Assembly: GCA_018069465.1 (NCBI GenBank)
Contig: JAGPUW010000025.1
Coordinates: forward strand, 434,001-498,000
Direction of reading: 5' to 3'
DNA length: 64,000 nucleotides
Source of the DNA: Gammaproteobacteria bacterium
GTDB lineage: Bacteria > Pseudomonadota > Gammaproteobacteria > Pseudomonadales > Porticoccaceae
The position numbers and the translations under genes are program-made. Every line of letters begins with the position of its first letter. The stretch's first letter is position 1. This document shows, piece after piece, positions 59,742-64,000 of this stretch. Under the pieces are notes generated by a model. It saw only the letters and a program-made list of their open reading frames with translations. It was not told the origin of the DNA and searched no databases.

Positions 59742-62700
59742 ATGCACACGACACAAAAAAGTGTCACGGAAGACATATTACAAAGCGACAGGCTGATTTA
59801 CCTTGTCGAGGGCGATGCCAGCAAGGCGGCGAAGCTACTGCTGCAGCTGACTGACGCCAATTATGCGGTGCGCCTGTTTAACGAACTCACCCGCTTTTCT
59901 ACTGCCATTGAAGAGCAACAAGCCCCTGCCGCTATTGTCATCAACACCGTGTTTGGAGGGGACACAAGCGCTGCTATCACGGTAATTTCAACATTAAAAC
60001 AAAACGGCCAGGCATTGCCCCCGGTGATATTTATTGCTGCCGACGACAGTTTCGACACGCGCCTGTCAACCGTGCGCGCAGGTGGTCAATACTTTTTGAC
60101 CGAGCCCCTCGATCAAAAAGCGTTATTTAGCGCCCTCGATCAGTCATTGGCTGAAATCAGCAAAGCAGCGCGCTATAAAGTATTGCTCATCGATGATGAC
60201 CCCAACCAGCTGCGCTATTTTGAAGACGTATTGAATGATGACAGGCTAGACCTGCGCGCCCTGTCCCAGCCTCTCGACACCCTGCGTGAAGTAGAAAGTT
60301 TTAACGCCAATGTTATCGTCATTAGCCTCAACCTGTCCGGCTGCTCTGGCCTGGAGCTGGGCCAGGTTATTCGCCAGCACAATACAGCGGCAGCTACACC
60401 GATCATTTTTTTATACACCAAAACAGAGGAACACTTACACCTGGAAGCCATGAACGCCGGTGGCGATGCCTTCTTCAGTAAGGCCATAAAACCCGAGCAC
60501 CTCATTGAGGCCATCCTTGCCAAGGCAAAACGGGCACGTTCTGAAAGTCAACTCGACCAGCAGTTACAACACAGTCTGGATCGTAGCGAGTTCTTCCACT
60601 TCGCCATGGACCAACACAACATCGTTAGCATTACTGATATTGGCGGGCGCATTACCGAGGTCAACGACAGCTTTTGTGCGGTTAGCGGATATCGCCGCGA
60701 GGAACTTATTGGGCAAAATCATCGCCTGATTAAATCGGGCCATCACCACAAAGGCCTTTACGAGGATATGTGGCGCACCATCAGCGCGGGAAAAGTGTGG
60801 CACGGAGAAATTTGTAATCTCACCAAAGGTGGCCGCGAGTACTGGGTCAACTCCACCATCGTGCCCTTTCTCAACCGCCAGGGTGAACCCTGGCAGTACA
60901 TTTCTGTGCGCACCGATATCACCGCATTGCGAGTCAGCGAAGACCGACTCCATCGCGCCCAGGGTTTCGCCAACATCGGCTCCTGGGACTGGGACATCGA
61001 CTCTGATGAGCTGTATTGGTCAGAGCGTATTGGCCCCTTATTCGGCTACCCACCCGGCGTCAGAGAATCCACCTTCGATAATTTCCAGGCGGCACTACAC
61101 CCCGAGGATCTTCCGAAGGTGCTCCATGCCATCGAAGATTGCCTGGAGCACGGCCTGGAATATGACATAGAACACCGAATCGTTTGGCCCGATGGTTCCG
61201 TACACTGGGCTCACGAGCAAGGGGATGTTATCCGCAACGCCAGAGGTGATGCCACCCGGATGCTGGGTGTAGTGCGGGACATTACCCAGCGCAAAACAAT
61301 CGAACTGGGCTTACAGGAAGAACAGCGCCGTCTGAAAGAAGCCCAGCAAATGGGTGCTATCGGCGACTGGTGGCTCGACTTTAGCGAGAACCAGCCCCAC
61401 TACTCCGAGGAAGCGGCACGCATTATTGGCCAGCAATCCTTTACAGGCCTGCTCAACCTGGATAACGCACTTGAAAAAATTGATGCCAAAGACCGCAAGG
61501 CCATTGCACTCGATAACAAAAATGTCCTTAAGTACGGCCAGAGTAAAATCGACTTTCGTTTCCACCCGGATACCAAGAGCACGCGCTGGGTGCAGGTAAG
61601 GCGACGTGTCATTCGCGGGCAAGATGGCAAAGCCACTGGCTTTCGCGGCACCGTACAGGACATCACTGAACGTAAGGCGACCGAACTACAGCAACAACAC
61701 AACAATCACATTCTCGAAAATATTGCCAAAGATGCCCCCTTATCAGACACCCTGGCCTCGCTAATTCAGCAGGCCGAAGCAACACAGCCAGACAGGTTTG
61801 GAGCGGTACTGATCGTCGATCCGGCAACAGGGCACTTACATTGCGGAGCCGCCCCCAGCCTGCCCTCCGCTTTAAGCACCGCCTTCGATGAACAAAAAAT
61901 CGATGTCCACCAGATGAGCCAACAACGAAACATCATCGACGACATTGCAAACCACCCCGCCTGGCAAGGCTTTCGCGAAGCCGCCACGCAGGCCGGTTTC
62001 ATTCTCTGCTGTGCAAGAACCATAGAATCGTCAGCCGGGCAACTACTGGGCATTTTACTGATGTACGCCACCCAGCCACACCAAAGAGATAGTGGCTGCG
62101 CATTGCTAACCAGTGAGCTGGCCCGCTTTGCAGCCATTGCCCTTGAGCAAAAACAGACCCTGTGGTCTTTGATGGAAGCAAAAGAAGAAGCCGATAAAGC
62201 CAGTCAGGCAAAATCCCAGTTTTTGTCGCGCATCAGCCATGATTTGCGCACGCCCTTAACCGCCATCATGGGCTTTGGGCAATTATTGAACATGGACAAA
62301 AGTTCACCATTGAGTCAGCGTCAGTATGACAGCGTCGCTGAAATCAATATGGCCAGCGAACATCTGCTGGAGCTGATCGACGAAATACTCAACCTCACGC
62401 AAATTGAGAGTGGACACATTGAACTGCAGTTGGAAGCCATTAACACCTGTGAACTGGTGGCCGAATGCCAAGCGCTTATCTCACCCCTGGCAGCAGAACG
62501 CGACATTAGCTTCACCACAGCTCATACGCACAACGAGCAGCTACCCGGCCACCCCTCTTTCGTTGAGGCAGACCGCAAGCGCCTCAAACAAGTCTTGCTT
62601 AATCTGCTCAGTAACGCCGTCAAATATAACCGCCACGGTGGCAGTATCAGTATTCGCTGTGAACCTGCTGACAGGAACCTGCGCATTCTTGTCACTGACA

Positions 62701-62915
62701 CCGGCGAAGGCTTAACTGAGGAACAGCAAGAGCATTTATTTTCGGCATTTGAACGGCTCGGTGCAGAACACTCCGCTATCAAAGGCAGCGGTATTGGACT
62801 GGTCATTGCCAAAGGTCTGGTCGAAAACATGGCCGGGAGCATCGGTGTTGAGAGCGAGCCCGGCAAGGGCTCTACCTTCTGGATAGAGCTGCCAAAAGCA
62901 CTTGAAAGCCCGTGA
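59742..62915 (+). CDS. Multi-PAS sensor histidine kinase with two degenerate receivers
   Basis: A 1057-residue soluble kinase with no membrane segment. Order: receiver-like 1 (about 16-135; the phosphoacceptor place reads IVINTVFGG, Asn not Asp); receiver-like 2 (about 144-265; acid pair IDDDP kept but the acceptor place is ISLNLSG, Ser); PAS 1 (283-395, FHFAMDQHNIVSITDIGG); PAS 2 (408-520); PAS 3 (535-645); GAF-like (656-805); HisKA with His833 (RISHDLRTPLTAIMGFGQLL); HATPase (about 940-1052, NLLSNAVKYN, DTGEGL, GSGIGLVIAKGL). It should autophosphorylate at H833; the likely partner is the HD-GYP regulator 156 bp downstream. PAS 1 may hold a ligand or flavin; this cannot be told. Confidence 0.92.
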   Translation: MHTTQKSVTEDILQSDRLIYLVEGDASKAAKLLLQLTDANYAVRLFNELTRFSTAIEEQQAPAAIVINTVFGGDTSAAITVISTLKQNGQALPPVIFIAADDSFDTRLSTVRAGGQYFLTEPLDQKALFSALDQSLAEISKAARYKVLLIDDDPNQLRYFEDVLNDDRLDLRALSQPLDTLREVESFNANVIVISLNLSGCSGLELGQVIRQHNTAAATPIIFLYTKTEEHLHLEAMNAGGDAFFSKAIKPEHLIEAILAKAKRARSESQLDQQLQHSLDRSEFFHFAMDQHNIVSITDIGGRITEVNDSFCAVSGYRREELIGQNHRLIKSGHHHKGLYEDMWRTISAGKVWHGEICNLTKGGREYWVNSTIVPFLNRQGEPWQYISVRTDITALRVSEDRLHRAQGFANIGSWDWDIDSDELYWSERIGPLFGYPPGVRESTFDNFQAALHPEDLPKVLHAIEDCLEHGLEYDIEHRIVWPDGSVHWAHEQGDVIRNARGDATRMLGVVRDITQRKTIELGLQEEQRRLKEAQQMGAIGDWWLDFSENQPHYSEEAARIIGQQSFTGLLNLDNALEKIDAKDRKAIALDNKNVLKYGQSKIDFRFHPDTKSTRWVQVRRRVIRGQDGKATGFRGTVQDITERKATELQQQHNNHILENIAKDAPLSDTLASLIQQAEATQPDRFGAVLIVDPATGHLHCGAAPSLPSALSTAFDEQKIDVHQMSQQRNIIDDIANHPAWQGFREAATQAGFILCCARTIESSAGQLLGILLMYATQPHQRDSGCALLTSELARFAAIALEQKQTLWSLMEAKEEADKASQAKSQFLSRISHDLRTPLTAIMGFGQLLNMDKSSPLSQRQYDSVAEINMASEHLLELIDEILNLTQIESGHIELQLEAINTCELVAECQALISPLAAERDISFTTAHTHNEQLPGHPSFVEADRKRLKQVLLNLLSNAVKYNRHGGSISIRCEPADRNLRILVTDTGEGLTEEQQEHLFSAFERLGAEHSAIKGSGIGLVIAKGLVENMAGSIGVESEPGKGSTFWIELPKALESP

Positions 62916-63071
62916 CATAAGGACGATGCCGCTTCAATAGCGGCGCGCTGTTAACGGCGCCAGTTGAAGGCAGCAGTTAGCGGAACCAGCTAACAAAACA
63001 AGGCTAAACAACAACTCGCTTTGCCGAAAAAATACTAGAATGTCATCAAATCTATAAGACCCAGAACAGCG

Positions 63072-64000
63072 ATGGAATCAAACAATACAAGCTTAATCGA
63101 CCTGAAATCAATGAACATTCTGATTGTTGATGACGAGGCGGCGAATGTCAGGCTACTCGAGACGCTGCTCGGCGTATCCGATTATAAAAATTTAGTTTCC
63201 ACACAAGATCCGCGGGATGTCATTGAGCTGTGTAAAAGCAGGGCTATCGACCTCGTATTGCTCGATATTAATATGCCCCATATGAATGGCTATGAAGTGA
63301 TGGAGCAACTTCAAACCCTCGGTGAAGACAAACCCGTCGTACTGGTCTTGAGCGCCCAAACAGATCGCAATTATCGCCATCAAGCCCTCGACAGTCTCGC
63401 CCTTGACTATGTTGTCAAACCTTTCGACACCCAGGAGCTACTTTCACGCATCCGCAATTTGCTCGAGGTGCGCCGTGCGCAAACCTATATGCGCCACCAA
63501 AACCAGCTACTTGAGCGGGAGGTTCACAAGCGCACCCAGGAGCTTGTTGATTCACGCCTGGAGGTGGTGCGCCGCCTTGGCCGAGCTGCCGAATACCGTG
63601 ACAATGAAACCGGGCTACATATTATTCGCATGAGTAAAATTGCCGCGCTCATCGCCAAAGCTAGCGGTATGAACGATGCGCAATGTGAACTGTTATTAAA
63701 TGCAGCGCCGATGCACGATATCGGCAAGATAGGCATCCCCGACCATATTCTGCAAAAACCCGGCAAACTGACTGCTGATGAATGGAAAATCATGCAAACC
63801 CACTCAAAAATCGGTGCCGATATACTGCAGGGCGACGAGTCAGTATTACTGCTCAATGCCAGAGAAATTTGCCTGTCCCATCACGAAAAGTGGGATGGCA
63901 GCGGCTACCCCAATGGGCTGGAAGCCGAAGCTATTCCCCTGATGGCTCGCATTACCGCACTGGCCGATGTTTTTGACGCCCTCACCTCGGTGCGCCCCTA
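63072..64000 (+). CDS. HD-GYP response regulator (partial, runs off the window)
   Basis: The frame is open from ATG 63072 to the end of the window (309 codons). The N-terminal receiver (about 14-130) has IVDDE, the phosphoacceptor Asp65 (LVLLDINMPHMNGYEVM), LSAQT and the KPF motif (VVKPFDTQELL), all intact. A coiled linker follows (about 130-170). The HD-GYP phosphodiesterase domain comes next, with MHDIGKIGIPDHILQKPG and CLSHHEKWDGSGYPNGLEAE. It should hydrolyse cyclic di-GMP when phosphorylated (RpfG type). Its place right after the multi-PAS kinase suggests a two-component pair. The last part of the domain is beyond the window. Confidence 0.93.
   Translation, partial: MESNNTSLIDLKSMNILIVDDEAANVRLLETLLGVSDYKNLVSTQDPRDVIELCKSRAIDLVLLDINMPHMNGYEVMEQLQTLGEDKPVVLVLSAQTDRNYRHQALDSLALDYVVKPFDTQELLSRIRNLLEVRRAQTYMRHQNQLLEREVHKRTQELVDSRLEVVRRLGRAAEYRDNETGLHIIRMSKIAALIAKASGMNDAQCELLLNAAPMHDIGKIGIPDHILQKPGKLTADEWKIMQTHSKIGADILQGDESVLLLNAREICLSHHEKWDGSGYPNGLEAEAIPLMARITALADVFDALTSVRP

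Overview
The window is moderately GC-rich, gene-dense chromosome from a gammaproteobacterium. The block cysG-serS-crcB-rarA-lolA-ftsK / trxB-aat-bpt ... infA / clpA-clpS / cspD, followed by rluE-nudJ-mnmA-hflD-purB, is the conserved order known from Pseudomonas and its relatives. Monomeric isocitrate dehydrogenase, several acyl-CoA dehydrogenases and crotonases, a DUF1329/DUF1302 pair and a ribosomal oxygenase point to an aerobic, lipid- or hydrocarbon-using marine-type gammaproteobacterium, perhaps Spongiibacteraceae/Cellvibrionales. The taxon is an inference. No rRNA, tRNA or CRISPR array was seen.

Layout. 1-7.6 kb: end of an acyl-CoA dehydrogenase, a one-helix membrane protein, a lipoprotein, two VOC proteins separated by intergenic repeats, an AcoX-like NAD-kinase-fold protein beside a DASS carboxylate transporter, and an orphan OmpR-type regulator with an incomplete receiver site. 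7.6-14.5 kb: isocitrate dehydrogenase, a zinc alcohol dehydrogenase, glutathione reductase and siroheme synthase. 14.5-33.8 kb: housekeeping core for translation, chromosome segregation, lipoprotein export, the N-end rule pathway with Clp protease, tRNA/rRNA modification and purine synthesis, ending in roxA. 33.8-37.1 kb: a CoA-type Nudix hydrolase, two crotonases (one lacking both catalytic glutamates) and a periplasmic cytochrome c with an FNR-type site upstream.

37.1-40.7 kb is the accessory part. A pair of ~115-bp diverged direct repeats brackets a broken IS30-family transposase, a dead signal-peptide ORF behind a perfect FNR-type half-site pair, a large exported protein gene of different base and codon composition, and the last codons of a second, different IS30 transposase. 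One repeat copy is the live 3' end of a SnoaL-like gene; the other keeps only the last codons of that gene. This is the strongest sign of horizontal transfer in the window.

40.7-49.6 kb: periplasmic MsrA, then a redox/stress cluster in which uspE is divergent from a HemN-like protein that has lost its radical-SAM cysteines (PsgB-like) and fnr follows it; then a small Arg-rich protein, a decayed glutaredoxin gene, a 2-hydroxyacid dehydrogenase, an exported SurE and an acyl-CoA dehydrogenase. 49.7-64 kb: divergent glpD/glpK, the DUF1329-DUF1302 envelope pair, a CvfB-like S1 protein, a methyl-accepting chemotaxis protein, a large multi-PAS sensor kinase with two degenerate receivers, and an HD-GYP response regulator running off the window. 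FNR, its three candidate sites, cytochrome c and UspE suggest that several genes here answer to oxygen limitation.
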